This document shows positions 7,396-15,373 of a stretch of DNA of 46,849 bases, one piece after another (the first letter of the stretch is position 1; each line of letters opens with the position of its first letter). The position numbers and the translations under genes were made by a program. The DNA lies in IMG/VR virus record IMGVR_UViG_3300042923_000260, positions 1 to 46,849 of that record; one strand, 5' to 3'. A model generated the notes under the pieces. It was not told the DNA's origin. It saw only the letters and a program-made list of their open reading frames with translations, and made no database searches. This stretch comes from a virus.

Positions 7396-8653
7396 ATTTG
7401 AGTTCAACCACTCCAACCTCCCCGTTTCGCTGCTTGGTGAAATTGACTTCGAGTATCCCCTGTTTTGGAGTATCCGGGTTGTAATAATCCTCGCGGTATA
7501 AAAGGGCTATGACATCAGCGCACGTCTCAATTCCGGTTGAACCAGATAGGTCCTTGTTAGAAGGCCTCTTGTCCTGAGACTTCTCAGCATCCCGGGCCAC
7601 TTGTGACAGCCCCATTACATGACAGTCGCAGTCTTTTGCAGCTTTGCGGATTACCCGGCATACTCTTGCAAGTGCGCTGCCTTGGTTGTCTCCTTGTTCA
7701 ACCCGTTCGTTAACGTCCTGCAAATAATCCACGACTACGAAATCAAGTCCCTGTGTTCGTTTGAGTCGGCGCATGGTATCGGCTATGTAGTAAGAGTCAA
7801 CACCGCGCTGGTCATCAATGTAAATCTGGTCTATCTCATGCTTTCGCTTTATCATTTCTTCGTACACTGACGGCGGTAGTCTGCCAAACCTGTATTCTCT
7901 TAGATTTACATTTAGCTTGTTCGCCATCAGCCGGTCATACATCGGGTTGTAGTCCATTTCCAGAGAGAACACCGCGCATTTGTATCCCATACCACTTATC
8001 CGGTTGACATTCTCCAGCATGAAGGCTGATTTACCCATGCTTGTTCTTGCCCCGACTACCGAAAGCTCTTTCCTGTGCCACCCTGTCGTGATCCGGTCCA
8101 TTGAAGATATGCCGGTCATCATCCCATAGGCTATCGAAGGGTCTTTCACGATCGACATCATCCGGTCAACGTAGTTATCAACCTGCTTTTTCATGTCCCG
8201 TAACTCTCCGGTATCCGTGGTATAAAGAGTGAACACATCTTTCTGGAGGTTTCGGACAACATCGTCTGGGTCAATTCCCTCGTCCAAGCAAGCTACAGTA
8301 TTAAGGGTCATGTTACGTATCTGCTGTGCTGACTGCTCTTTCTTGATCTCCTTGAATAAGATGTCTGCGCGGCGTTCGTTGTACCCAAGGTTCTTAATCT
8401 CCTGTAGCTTCTTGATCTGTGGTGTGGCTGCCCGGTTCACCAGTCCGCGATAACTTAGTCCTTCCTCGTCATCAACCGCACACATCATTTCGTATATCCA
8501 CCAGAGGTCTTGAAACATTGTCTTGTCCAATCTCTGGCGATAATCTCGGAAGATATGTGGGAAGGCGATGAATGTTCCAAGTAATTCTTCGAAAAGCAAT
8601 CTATTGGTTGCTGGCTCGGTTTCGTTCGGCTGCTCTTCTTGCCATTTCCTCAA
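7358..8653 (-). CDS. DnaB-like replicative helicase
   Basis: 431 aa, the usual length of a phage DnaB. Residues 15-130 form the helical N-terminal domain. The RecA core has Walker A GARTSMGKSAF (about residue 202), the SLEM strand, Walker B VVVDYLQD, and later VIALLYREDYY and a basic FTKQRNG loop. It unwinds DNA at the phage fork and would be loaded by the initiator encoded immediately upstream, whose end it overlaps by 53 bp. The likely start is TTG 8653, after GGAG at 10 bp. Confidence 0.93.
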   Translation of the reverse strand: MRKWQEEQPNETEPATNRLLFEELLGTFIAFPHIFRDYRQRLDKTMFQDLWWIYEMMCAVDDEEGLSYRGLVNRAATPQIKKLQEIKNLGYNERRADILFKEIKKEQSAQQIRNMTLNTVACLDEGIDPDDVVRNLQKDVFTLYTTDTGELRDMKKQVDNYVDRMMSIVKDPSIAYGMMTGISSMDRITTGWHRKELSVVGARTSMGKSAFMLENVNRISGMGYKCAVFSLEMDYNPMYDRLMANKLNVNLREYRFGRLPPSVYEEMIKRKHEIDQIYIDDQRGVDSYYIADTMRRLKRTQGLDFVVVDYLQDVNERVEQGDNQGSALARVCRVIRKAAKDCDCHVMGLSQVARDAEKSQDKRPSNKDLSGSTGIETCADVIALLYREDYYNPDTPKQGILEVNFTKQRNGEVGVVELKYDRKTQRITPLN

Positions 8654-9521
8654 GTTCTTTCAACTCCTCTTCTGATACGTCATCAGGTTTTACAGTATTA
8701 AGTATGAATGGCTTGATATTGCTCTCGATCTTCCATTCACTGTCCCATTGCTTTTGGTTTACAAAGGTACTTCCAGATAACCATGGCCTATCAAACTTTC
8801 TAAATGTGCGTTCATGATTAACAAATTCTATATAACGTTTAAGACCATCCATGACTGTTTCAAAGTTGATCTCTTTCTTTTTGTAATAACTCTGCCATTT
8901 TTTCTTAGCTGGTTCTTTCCCGTCTTTCTTGGGATATGCCTTCCAGAACTGTTCAAATTGATCGTCGCATTCGTTAGAATCGACAATATGTTTTTTAATA
9001 CTCTTATTTACTTTACTTTGTGTACTTTCTGTAACACCTGAGTTATCAATAATTGAATTAATGTCTACATTAACTAAGTTATTGCTTACATTAACTATTT
9101 TTAGTGGTGTTTTGTATTGTTCGATCATTTCGTTTATGTCCACTAAAATATATTCACTGATAATCGTTACAACCTTACGACGCTTAACAGCTTCGATGTA
9201 TCTTTTTTGAAACCCGGATGAAGTAAATATTTGATACTGGTCGTACTTATCTTTGTTAAAAAAACCCCACTGTAAGCACTCATTAATGACTCCATCCAGC
9301 GTATCAATGTCAACATTAACTCTGTTTTTGAATACATGACGGTCACGTTCTGACCAATCCATGTAGTACCCACGTTCTTTATAAATCTGCTGCATAAGTT
9401 TATTGAGAATTCCATACCCTTCCATCCCATACTTAGCAGTTACCATGATCACCTTGTCATCTTGATCCATGTCAACGTCATGCGGAAAGTAATCAAGTCC
9501 CTCTTTTTGTGGTCGAGCCAT
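8601..9521 (-). CDS. Replication initiation protein (Lin1244/Lin1753-like N-terminus)
   Basis: 306 aa. Residues 5-95 (DYFPHDVDMDQDDKVIMVTA and KYGMEGYGILNKLM) form the DUF4373/Lin1244-type winged-helix domain found in phage initiators and DnaD-like proteins. The C-terminal part has FWKAYPKKDGKEPAKKKWQ, a module common at the ends of phage O-like replication proteins. The linker (about 135-195) is rich in N, S and V. It likely binds the phage origin and recruits the DnaB-like helicase encoded directly downstream. No origin repeats stand out inside the gene. Confidence 0.85.
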   Translation of the reverse strand: MARPQKEGLDYFPHDVDMDQDDKVIMVTAKYGMEGYGILNKLMQQIYKERGYYMDWSERDRHVFKNRVNVDIDTLDGVINECLQWGFFNKDKYDQYQIFTSSGFQKRYIEAVKRRKVVTIISEYILVDINEMIEQYKTPLKIVNVSNNLVNVDINSIIDNSGVTESTQSKVNKSIKKHIVDSNECDDQFEQFWKAYPKKDGKEPAKKKWQSYYKKKEINFETVMDGLKRYIEFVNHERTFRKFDRPWLSGSTFVNQKQWDSEWKIESNIKPFILNTVKPDDVSEEELKELEEMARRAAERNRASNQ

Positions 9522-9523
9522 GT

Positions 9524-9682
9524 TTACACCGCCTGATCGCGTTCAAGTTTCTCCTTGATGGCCTGCACTACCCAGTCATGTTTGCTATAAGGCGTTTTCT
9601 TCGCGGCGTTAGAAACAACTTCACTGAAGCTTGTCTGTAGTCTTAAAGGGAACGTCTTAACCTCTAAGGTGTTGTCATTCAC
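9524..9682 (-). CDS. 52-aa ribbon-helix-helix-like protein
   Basis: GTG at 9682 preceded by a perfect AAAGGAGG, stop at 9524, next gene after 2 bp. The sequence EVKTFPLRLQTSFSEVVSNA followed by SKHDWVVQAIKEKLER has the strand-helix-helix pattern of Arc/CopG repressors: a short beta strand with alternating residues, then two helices. A dimeric DNA-binding protein is likely. Its place just before the initiator suggests control of replication genes. Confidence 0.6.
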   Translation of the reverse strand: MNDNTLEVKTFPLRLQTSFSEVVSNAAKKTPYSKHDWVVQAIKEKLERDQAV

Positions 9683-9740
9683 AAGTTATTCCTCCTTTAC
9701 TCATTCCGTTTTGTATAGTAGAGGGGCCGTAGCCCCATGT

Positions 9741-9935
9741 TTAGATTAAGTGAGATTGAATTTCGGCCTCTAACAGCAAATCGCGATAGTGATATCCAGA
9801 ACGGTCGCATACGTCATATGCACGGTTGATTTGACGGTTGATGAACCCTCGTCTGATCCCCCACGTTCTATCCTGTTTGTGGAACAGACGCGCCAGCATG
9901 TTAACCAGACGTTCTCTTGTTTCTTTCTTGTTCAT
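9741..9935 (-). CDS. Small basic hypothetical protein
   Basis: A 64-aa protein with GGAGGG 6 bp before ATG. Rich in R and K, helical (RERLVNMLARLFHKQDRTWG), possibly nucleic-acid binding. It is the first minus-strand gene left of the AT-rich region at 9.94-10.12 kb. Confidence 0.6.
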   Translation of the reverse strand: MNKKETRERLVNMLARLFHKQDRTWGIRRGFINRQINRAYDVCDRSGYHYRDLLLEAEIQSHLI

Positions 9936-9949
9936 TTCTTATCCCTCCG

Positions 9950-10117
9950 GTTCATTTGATAATCTAACTCAACCCTATTTCTAACTAACTTAATTGTAAC
10001 TTACTAACTACCGTTTGGCAACTACTTTAATACCATTTTGGTGAATTATTTTACTGGATGGTATTTAGTCCGTTATAGTACAAAGTAGGATAAAGTAGTA
10101 CAAATTAGTTCAAATAG
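9950..10117. promoter_or_regulatory. AT-rich repeat region between divergent genes
   Basis: About 170 bp with two repeat sets. On the left are several copies of a TAACT/AACTTA element (9963-10010). On the right is a run of AGTACAAA/AGTTCAAA-like repeats (10076-10112). A plus-strand promoter is suggested by TTTACT, 18 bp, TATAGT near 10050-10078, leading to the HTH gene. The layout fits an operator and promoter region for the HTH protein; the clusters could also serve as replication iterons, since the initiator gene is nearby. Confidence 0.5.
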
Positions 10118-10126
10118 GTGAAAATA

Positions 10127-10333
10127 ATGATAAATAGCAAACTCCACATTCAAATGGGTACCAAGAAAATTAAAAGCATCCGGCAGTTGTCAGAAGAAAC
10201 TAAACTAAGCCGGTTGTCTCTGACCAAACTGTATAATGGTGAAGCTAAGGGCATTGAGTTCAATACGCTCAACACCCTTTGTAAGTTCTTCGAGTGTGAC
10301 CTTGGCGACCTCCTGGAATACGTACCGGACTAA
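10127..10333 (+). CDS. Small Cro/CI-type HTH regulator on the opposite strand
   Basis: 68 aa from ATG 10127 (AGGTG 6 bp upstream; a GTG at 10118 is also open). The helix-turn-helix is SIRQLSEETKLSRLSLTKLY, followed by the ETNTLNTLCKFFECDLGDLLEY-type end of single-domain Cro/YozG-like regulators. It is alone on the plus strand within the early operon and its stop overlaps the stop of a minus-strand gene by 4 bp. It probably binds the repeat region just upstream and may control its own and neighbouring early genes. Confidence 0.8.
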   Translation: MINSKLHIQMGTKKIKSIRQLSEETKLSRLSLTKLYNGEAKGIEFNTLNTLCKFFECDLGDLLEYVPD

Positions 10334-10518
10334 GCACTCTTTAACTGCTGCAACCTCTCTTCCAACTCCGCAATCCGTTTATCGCAATGCTCAACCATGT
10401 CTTTGTAATACTCTTTGCTGGCTACTGTATTGGAGTTGTGCAGCCCAGTCTCGTAGATGGGTCGCCAACTCTGCCAGTCTTTCAATTCGCTGAGTATCTG
10501 CATCTGCTCATTGCTCAT
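10330..10518 (-). CDS. Small coiled-coil hypothetical protein
   Basis: A 62-aa protein whose C-terminal third (EHCDKRIAELEERLQQLKSA) is a leucine-rich coiled coil. Its start overlaps the stop of the upstream gene by 4 bp. Unknown function. Confidence 0.6.
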   Translation of the reverse strand: MSNEQMQILSELKDWQSWRPIYETGLHNSNTVASKEYYKDMVEHCDKRIAELEERLQQLKSA

Positions 10519-10730
10519 GTGTTAACCACCCCAAACAGGTCAACCTGACCTTCATAATCTTCTGCATCTATGATGTAGTTCTTTTCCATCCATGATGCCG
10601 GGGCCGATGTGCCGTAGTTGCTAAACTGCTGATCCACCGGAACGCCCGGGATTCGGCAGGGATTCGCTGCGGCGGCTGTCTCGGTCCATACCCAAAATGT
10701 TTTTGCGGTAACACGGGGGCCACTGGTCAT
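10515..10730 (-). CDS. Small hypothetical protein
   Basis: A 71-aa protein whose ATG overlaps the TGA of the YopX gene, so it is translationally coupled to it. It carries several W and Y residues and an acidic end (AEDYEGQVDLFG). No family recognised. Confidence 0.5.
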   Translation of the reverse strand: MTSGPRVTAKTFWVWTETAAAANPCRIPGVPVDQQFSNYGTSAPASWMEKNYIIDAEDYEGQVDLFGVVNT

Positions 10731-11098
10731 GGGAGTAGCTCCGGGTTTTCGGAGATGTTACCGATGATTTCCATTTTCAAATGAGATATGAACATACGAT
10801 ACTCTGTCTTTTGACCAATATATTTCATGGCAAACCGCGCTTCATTTTCTTTCCATGAGATAATTGCAACACGATCAAACTCGTCTTTAGTTACGTCCCC
10901 TTCGTAGATCTCCCGTCCGTTCGTGTCCTGGAGTCCGGTGTATTGTCCAACAGATTCAGGCTGAACATCATGGAACCCCCACATGTCCTGTACGCTGATC
11001 GTATGACGAAGTCCTTCCGGCATTCTCCGTGTGAGGTAATGTCCTGCCACCCATTCTCCATTATCAATCCGTCTACCGCGGAACTTTATTTCTCTCAT
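10727..11098 (-). CDS. YopX family protein
   Basis: 123 aa with the family signature: MREIKFRGRRIDNGEWVAGH at the start, VGQYTGLQDTNGREIYEGDV in the middle and IIGNISENPELL at the end. YopX proteins are very common in phages of Gram-positive bacteria and fold as an SH3-like beta barrel. Their role is unknown. It lies in the early operon with ATGA junctions on both sides. Confidence 0.95.
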   Translation of the reverse strand: MREIKFRGRRIDNGEWVAGHYLTRRMPEGLRHTISVQDMWGFHDVQPESVGQYTGLQDTNGREIYEGDVTKDEFDRVAIISWKENEARFAMKYIGQKTEYRMFISHLKMEIIGNISENPELLP

Positions 11099-11310
11099 CC
11101 CTTATTCGCCTCACTTATCAATCTATGGAGTACTTCTGTCTGTTCGTTGTCTAGGCTGTACAGCATGCGAAGCTCAGTACCCGACATAGGACGTTTCGCA
11201 AGGCGTTCGCAGTCTAGTGTCAACTCTATGAAAAACGCGTCCTTGGCCTGTTTCCGTTCGTCTGCGAGTGCGCCTTTGAGACTGGTTAGGTATCTTTGGA
11301 ATAGGTTCAT
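11095..11310 (-). CDS. Small hypothetical protein
   Basis: A 71-aa helical protein (FIELTLDCERLAKRPMSGTE) lying between two ATGA-type overlaps. GGAGG within the end of the upstream gene serves as its ribosome binding site. Function unknown. Confidence 0.6.
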   Translation of the reverse strand: MNLFQRYLTSLKGALADERKQAKDAFFIELTLDCERLAKRPMSGTELRMLYSLDNEQTEVLHRLISEANKG

Positions 11311-11480
11311 GCTTCCTCCTTGTCATACCAAGTAACATAGTCGCCAATTTGCTCCCATACCCAATCTTGAAATGCTTTTTCAACTTCTTCGTCTGTGGTG
11401 CCATCTTCAAATTCAATAGTTTCTCTGTGACTATTGTGTTCTCCCCATCCAGTGCTATGTTTAAAAATAACTTTTCTCAT
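11307..11480 (-). CDS. 57-aa conserved-type small phage protein
   Basis: ATG at 11480 with AGGAGG 6 bp upstream. It starts MRKVIFKHSTGWGEHNSHRE and ends with a QDWVWEQIGDYVTWYD block. I recall small proteins with this beta-strand start and W-x-W/WYD end in many Bacillales phages, none with a known role. It overlaps the downstream ATG by 4 bp. Confidence 0.7.
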   Translation of the reverse strand: MRKVIFKHSTGWGEHNSHRETIEFEDGTTDEEVEKAFQDWVWEQIGDYVTWYDKEEA

Positions 11481-11897
11481 TTATGCTTCCTCCTTATAAC
11501 TCCAGTAGTTTTTACCGTTACCTTCGCTGTAGTAGAGCCGCAGCATTGCGCCGTATTGCTTCTTCCACTTTCGACCCGGAATCGTGCTGTCGGCCCAATG
11601 ATGACAGGTGTCTGTCAGTCCGTGTGTGCCGCATAGGTTCATAATGTTGGATGGATCGCCTCCAGGACCTCCCTGTGAGGCGTTTATGATGTGGGCCTTG
11701 GTTAAATCCTTAGTAGTACCACAGCGCTCGCAAACTGCACTTGTAGAGTCCTTCAGTTCCATGCTGCGCCTGTTGACCTCCTTGCGCACACCGTCCGTTA
11801 CCTTTGTGTAGTCTCCACTCTTTGGCGCTTTGCGTTTATGATGCTTAAGCAAGTTCTTTCGATATTCAGCTACTGGCTTCTTTGGCTTCTTTCGCAT
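11481..11897 (-). CDS. HNH-type zinc-binding protein, possible endonuclease
   Basis: 138 aa from ATG 11897 (GGAGG 7 bp upstream). The core reads CERCGTTKDLTKAHIINASQ, then NIMNLCGTHG and TDTCHHWAD: two Cys pairs plus the H, N and H positions of the HNH (beta-beta-alpha-metal) fold. The basic N-terminus (RKKPKKPVAEYRK) would contact DNA. It is not next to the terminase, so it is more likely a recombination, replication or homing type enzyme than the packaging HNH. One catalytic histidine assignment is uncertain. Confidence 0.75.
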   Translation of the reverse strand: MRKKPKKPVAEYRKNLLKHHKRKAPKSGDYTKVTDGVRKEVNRRSMELKDSTSAVCERCGTTKDLTKAHIINASQGGPGGDPSNIMNLCGTHGLTDTCHHWADSTIPGRKWKKQYGAMLRLYYSEGNGKNYWSYKEEA

Positions 11898-11911
11898 GGT
11901 CACACCTCCGG

Positions 11912-12754
11912 TCAGATATCGAGTGTCGCCTGATTTGAATCCTCAATAACTTCTGTCGATTCTCCTGGTGCTTCTGCCCAATCCGTAACATCCACAATTT
12001 CACTCATATCATCAGTTCCAGATTCAAAGTGTTTTGTGGTTTCGTCTTGGTCCACTGCGCGCTGAAACTCTACACTGATTGGCATATATTTCATGAGAGC
12101 CTTAAGAACGGTCTTCTTCGCCATTTCGTCAAAGTGGTCAACCCACGGACCGTAAGTCTTGGCCTTGCTGAACTTGTCGCGGTGGATCATGATATCCTGG
12201 CGGCTCATGACCATGAAGGAATAACCGCCATCTTTGAACTTCGCATAAGAGTAATATTTGACCACCTGACCGCGCTCTCCGTCCGCCGGAACATGACGCA
12301 GCTTCTCATTGATGCCATATTCGTACTCGAATTCATCATTCTCATGTACGGCCTGGGCCATGATGCTGCTGATCTGTCCGGTACGCCGGGCAAGCTCGAT
12401 CAGGCCTTTGTAACCAATCTGGAATTGGCATTCGTCCACGCCTTTGTTCTTATAAGGAATGAGGTAAGCATGACCGAGGATAGAAGGCTCAAGGCCCAGC
12501 TGCGCGCACTGCATCACAGCTCCTAGAAGGCTCTCAGGCGTGCATACCTTGAGTTTTGGGTTAGTACGTATGCTAGTTGTCGCAATACGCAGGAGACGGT
12601 CAGGAGTGAGGTGTTTAGGGATGGCCTGCGCGATGGCTGGCTTCATTTGTTCGAACAGGTCATTGATGGTTTTGCCTTTGGTTGCCGGTGCTGTAGCTAT
12701 ACCGGTCAATGCTCCTGCTAGTGCGGTTTGGTTTGTGGGTGCTTTCATATTCAT
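11912..12754 (-). CDS. recT: RecT single-strand annealing protein
   Basis: 280 aa. It has the RecT core: HLTPDRLLRIATTSIRTNPK, SLLGAVMQCAQLGLEPSILG, AYLIPYKNKG, QFQIGYKGLIELARRTGQI and the ending KTVLKALMKYMPISVEFQRA. It anneals single-stranded DNA made by the exonuclease encoded just upstream (3 bp away) and supports phage recombination and replication. The acidic C-terminal tail (about 240-280) is typical and may contact host SSB or replication proteins. Confidence 0.96.
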   Translation of the reverse strand: MNMKAPTNQTALAGALTGIATAPATKGKTINDLFEQMKPAIAQAIPKHLTPDRLLRIATTSIRTNPKLKVCTPESLLGAVMQCAQLGLEPSILGHAYLIPYKNKGVDECQFQIGYKGLIELARRTGQISSIMAQAVHENDEFEYEYGINEKLRHVPADGERGQVVKYYSYAKFKDGGYSFMVMSRQDIMIHRDKFSKAKTYGPWVDHFDEMAKKTVLKALMKYMPISVEFQRAVDQDETTKHFESGTDDMSEIVDVTDWAEAPGESTEVIEDSNQATLDI

Positions 12755-12757
12755 GTT

Positions 12758-13633
12758 TTATAGACCTCCAATTATTTTAAATACGCGACTGCCGCGTGCA
12801 TTTGTTTTCCAAGAGCAGAACTTTTCGCCCTGCCATAAAGCAAGCTCGTTCTCGCCCATCAGCTTCTTGACTTTGTTCTTCACGTCCTCATGGGCATCCT
12901 CAGCATGTTTTAAGGCCTGTTTCGTATCTATGAGTCTCTTAATGAGTTCATAGTATGCTTCGCTGATGTTGACGCTTGTAGGCGCGCTGGCAGGGTACAT
13001 ATAGTTCATGAGGTCTGTGTCCTGAGCCTTAACCTCCGGCAGCACTCCAGCCGTAACATGCTGAGTCCAAAAGTTTTCTTCGATGGTGATCAGATTCTTG
13101 ATTAAGTTGTCGTCACGCTCGATCACGCGCCACTGAAAATCCCAGCCACCGATCAGCACGGCCACATACCATTTATCCGCGCCAGTCACCGCCATATAGT
13201 GATTCGCTTGCAACTGGTACTCCGTGGGAATGATCTCCGTCTGCCCATCAAACCAGTTGTTACGCGAATACTCAGCAGTATTTTTGATCTCCAGCCCCGC
13301 ATTCTCCCCGGGAACCCAGCGGTCAATGTTTGCCAACATGAACGGGTAATCCTTATGTTGGAAGATGTAATTCTGCTTCTGGACCCGGATGCCGGTTTCT
13401 TCTGCGAACCAGTCAGCAATCAGAGGTTCCAGGATGCGGCCAGCCTTCATTTTTGGGTTGTCCGGGATCGGCGGGATCTCTCCGATCTTATCCAGGTATA
13501 CCTCCAAGGCCGATTTATATCGGCTCAGTCCGCAGATCGCAGCAACATCCGAACCACCTATACCGCGCTTGCGCCATTCTAGCCAATCCTCATGTTCCAG
13601 GTCCTTTGTGCCGACTAAGCGAAGTGCTTGCAT
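12758..13633 (-). CDS. YqaJ family 5'-3' exonuclease partner of RecT
   Basis: 291 aa of the YqaJ viral recombinase (lambda-exonuclease-like) family. Key points: RKRGIGGSDVAAICGLSRYK near the start, the helix RILEPLIADWFAEETG, then ANIDRWV and GLEIKNT, which give the D and E-x-K of the PD-(D/E)XK site, and a QLQANHY motif supplying the conserved Q and Y. It would resect double-stranded ends for RecT. A helical tail (about 220-265) follows the nuclease core. Confidence 0.93.
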   Translation of the reverse strand: MQALRLVGTKDLEHEDWLEWRKRGIGGSDVAAICGLSRYKSALEVYLDKIGEIPPIPDNPKMKAGRILEPLIADWFAEETGIRVQKQNYIFQHKDYPFMLANIDRWVPGENAGLEIKNTAEYSRNNWFDGQTEIIPTEYQLQANHYMAVTGADKWYVAVLIGGWDFQWRVIERDDNLIKNLITIEENFWTQHVTAGVLPEVKAQDTDLMNYMYPASAPTSVNISEAYYELIKRLIDTKQALKHAEDAHEDVKNKVKKLMGENELALWQGEKFCSWKTNARGSRVFKIIGGL

Positions 13634-13674
13634 TGATCAATCACCCTTTCCGTGGTAAAGTTATGGTGTGAATT

Positions 13675-13869
13675 TTAATAAGCACCGTTACTTGAACCCT
13701 GGTTGCCGCCGGGGTTTAATATTTTTCTGGCATCGACATTAAGTACGCTATTGAAATTTTTCATGCAAAGTATCACGAGATGTGTGTTTTTCCCTGTGAT
13801 GCTTTTTACCACCTTCGCCAGTTCCAGATAAAATCTCCGGTCTTTTGCCAGTTCCTTTGTTACGATCAT
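13675..13869 (-). CDS. Small hypothetical protein
   Basis: A 64-aa basic protein beginning MIVTKELAKDRRFYLELAKV, with AAGGAG 9 bp before ATG. It reads as a helix followed by a beta strand (NTHLVILCM) and a glycine/asparagine-rich end. Not recognised. Confidence 0.5.
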   Translation of the reverse strand: MIVTKELAKDRRFYLELAKVVKSITGKNTHLVILCMKNFNSVLNVDARKILNPGGNQGSSNGAY

Positions 13870-13916
13870 CCTCCTTCGTCTCCTTCCCGTAATGTTCGAT
13901 TATGTCCAGTACCGTC

Positions 13917-14120
13917 TTAAGCAGATTCTTTCAGCTCTCTTTCACTCGTTTTTGCTTCATGCTCTTCCCAAGTCATTACTTCTTTAGCGCGAAAGCCCTT
14001 CTCATGAAGACGAATAAAGAGGCTGTCTAGATCAACCGCAGACCATGATAGTAGATGTCCGCATTCTGTCTCGATGTACCACTCTATACTAGGTGCAGGC
14101 GGTGGATACTTAGCTTGCAT
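13917..14120 (-). CDS. Small hypothetical protein
   Basis: 67 aa from ATG 14120, which follows GGAGG at 7 bp. An in-frame TTG six bases up is less well placed. Contains PSIEWYIETECGHLLSWSAV and a charged helix at the end. Overlaps the upstream gene by 11 bp. Unknown. Confidence 0.55.
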   Translation of the reverse strand: MQAKYPPPAPSIEWYIETECGHLLSWSAVDLDSLFIRLHEKGFRAKEVMTWEEHEAKTSERELKESA

Positions 14121-14361
14121 CGTCAAACCCTCCTAATTCCCGTACAAACGGTTTGGGTATGCTGGTTAGTGCTTCATCCTTGCACGCTGTACAGTGAGGC
14201 TGTAGCGTGTCGTAGACTTCCCATTCGGCATCCCGTCCGCAGCCGCATGCAGGTGTGTAGGAACGGTATGGGCTTGGCTTGGGCTTGTCCGCTGGCTTGT
14301 GATACCGCTTGTGCGTCTCAATCAATGTGAACTTGTTTATATCCTCGCGTCTTTTAGCCAA
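14110..14361 (-). CDS. Small Cys-rich hypothetical protein
   Basis: 83 aa with CGCGRD and CTACKDE, two close Cys pairs that could bind one zinc. The start is TTG 14361, placed 8 bp after GGGGGAG. The N-terminus is basic (KRREDINK). It overlaps both neighbours slightly, as expected in this compact operon. Confidence 0.6.
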   Translation of the reverse strand: MAKRREDINKFTLIETHKRYHKPADKPKPSPYRSYTPACGCGRDAEWEVYDTLQPHCTACKDEALTSIPKPFVRELGGFDDAS

Positions 14362-14497
14362 CTTTCTTCTCCCCCTTCATATGTGCCTCCATCAGCTGCT
14401 TGTGGTACTTCTTATTCATTCGCGCCATCCAAACGTGGAATTTGTACCACGCTTGCGGTGACATTTCAGGGTTTACGCCTTGTGGTTGTACTTTCAT
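14354..14497 (-). CDS. 47-aa basic hypothetical protein
   Basis: ATG at 14497 with AAGGAGG 7 bp upstream, stop at 14354, overlapping the next start by 8 bp. It reads MKVQPQGVNPEMSPQAWYKF and then WMARMNKKYHKQ, a short basic amphipathic helix. Confidence 0.55.
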   Translation of the reverse strand: MKVQPQGVNPEMSPQAWYKFHVWMARMNKKYHKQLMEAHMKGEKKVG

Positions 14498-14569
14498 GCT
14501 GTAACCTCCTTGGGAATAAATTCCTTTCATAGTGAAACTATTTTTGTTAGATTAGATTGAGTATGGTTA

Positions 14570-15361
14570 TCAAGCTCCCAGGCTTTCTCTGTCCATGAAT
14601 GGGATGATTCCTCTTTTGGTCAGTATTTCATGAATGAATAGTCTTCCTTTTTGTGTCCATCGCGTGTTCATTGTCACATCCGGTTCTCCGTTGCTTCTTG
14701 TGATATCAATGGTTTCTGATTGTGTGTACCCTTTGTTCGTGTGACTGTTATATAGAACCCATTGTTTATTGACTTTGTACTGTATTCTTTCTTCATGGAG
14801 TATTTTGTTGAGCGCCGTACCAGAAAGACCGTAATCTTTAGCGATTTGAGTGATAGTTATGGTCCCTTTAGAAGAAAGAATCTTATCCAGGTAAGTAAGT
14901 TTTGGCTCTATTTCTGATAGTTGTTGTTCCAGCAGTAGCGTTTTAGACTCAAGATTCTGTCGTGTTTCTTCTTCTGTAATCCATTTCTTTGCCCGTTCTA
15001 CCGGATCAGGAATCATGTACGATGGAGTTTCTGGATTCGTTAATTTTCGTTCCATCTCTTCAAAACGACTTACATATGTTGCAGTAAAAAGTATTCCTTT
15101 CGGTCCAGTCATTTTGTTAGCAACCATGTCGCAACCTATTTTAGTTAACAAGTACATCTTGTAGGACTTACCTGTTCCTGATTGGTAGATGCTTTCTACA
15201 AAGAATTTATCAGAATCCAAATCTGGATTTTGATCTATTACACTGATATAAGAGTCAATATCCCGAACTAAATGGAAATGGGATTTTCCAAGCATCAGTG
15301 CAATTTCTCTACTGTCAGCAAGCAACTTGCCATCTTTACTCACAATCCTGAGTTGGTTCAT
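14570..15361 (-). CDS. Rha/Ant-type phage antirepressor
   Basis: 263 aa with two domains. Residues 1-100 are a Rha/pRha domain (SREIALMLGKSHFHLVRDID, then YLLTKIGCDMVANKMTG). Residues 140-260 are a KilAC/ANT-type domain (ITITQIAKDYGLSGTALNKI, and TQKGRLFIHEILTKRG). Such proteins antagonise phage repressors or disturb host regulation. It is the second gene of the early operon, 12 bp after the Cro-like gene. The CI-like repressor here has no self-cleavage domain, so this protein is a plausible inducer of the lytic switch. Confidence 0.88.
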   Translation of the reverse strand: MNQLRIVSKDGKLLADSREIALMLGKSHFHLVRDIDSYISVIDQNPDLDSDKFFVESIYQSGTGKSYKMYLLTKIGCDMVANKMTGPKGILFTATYVSRFEEMERKLTNPETPSYMIPDPVERAKKWITEEETRQNLESKTLLLEQQLSEIEPKLTYLDKILSSKGTITITQIAKDYGLSGTALNKILHEERIQYKVNKQWVLYNSHTNKGYTQSETIDITRSNGEPDVTMNTRWTQKGRLFIHEILTKRGIIPFMDRESLGA

Positions 15362-15373
15362 ACATAATCACTC

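Noticed and set aside
9963-10112. Short AT-rich repeats considered as a CRISPR array
   Set aside because: Repeat units are only 5-8 bp, irregularly spaced and without unique spacers; no Cas genes.
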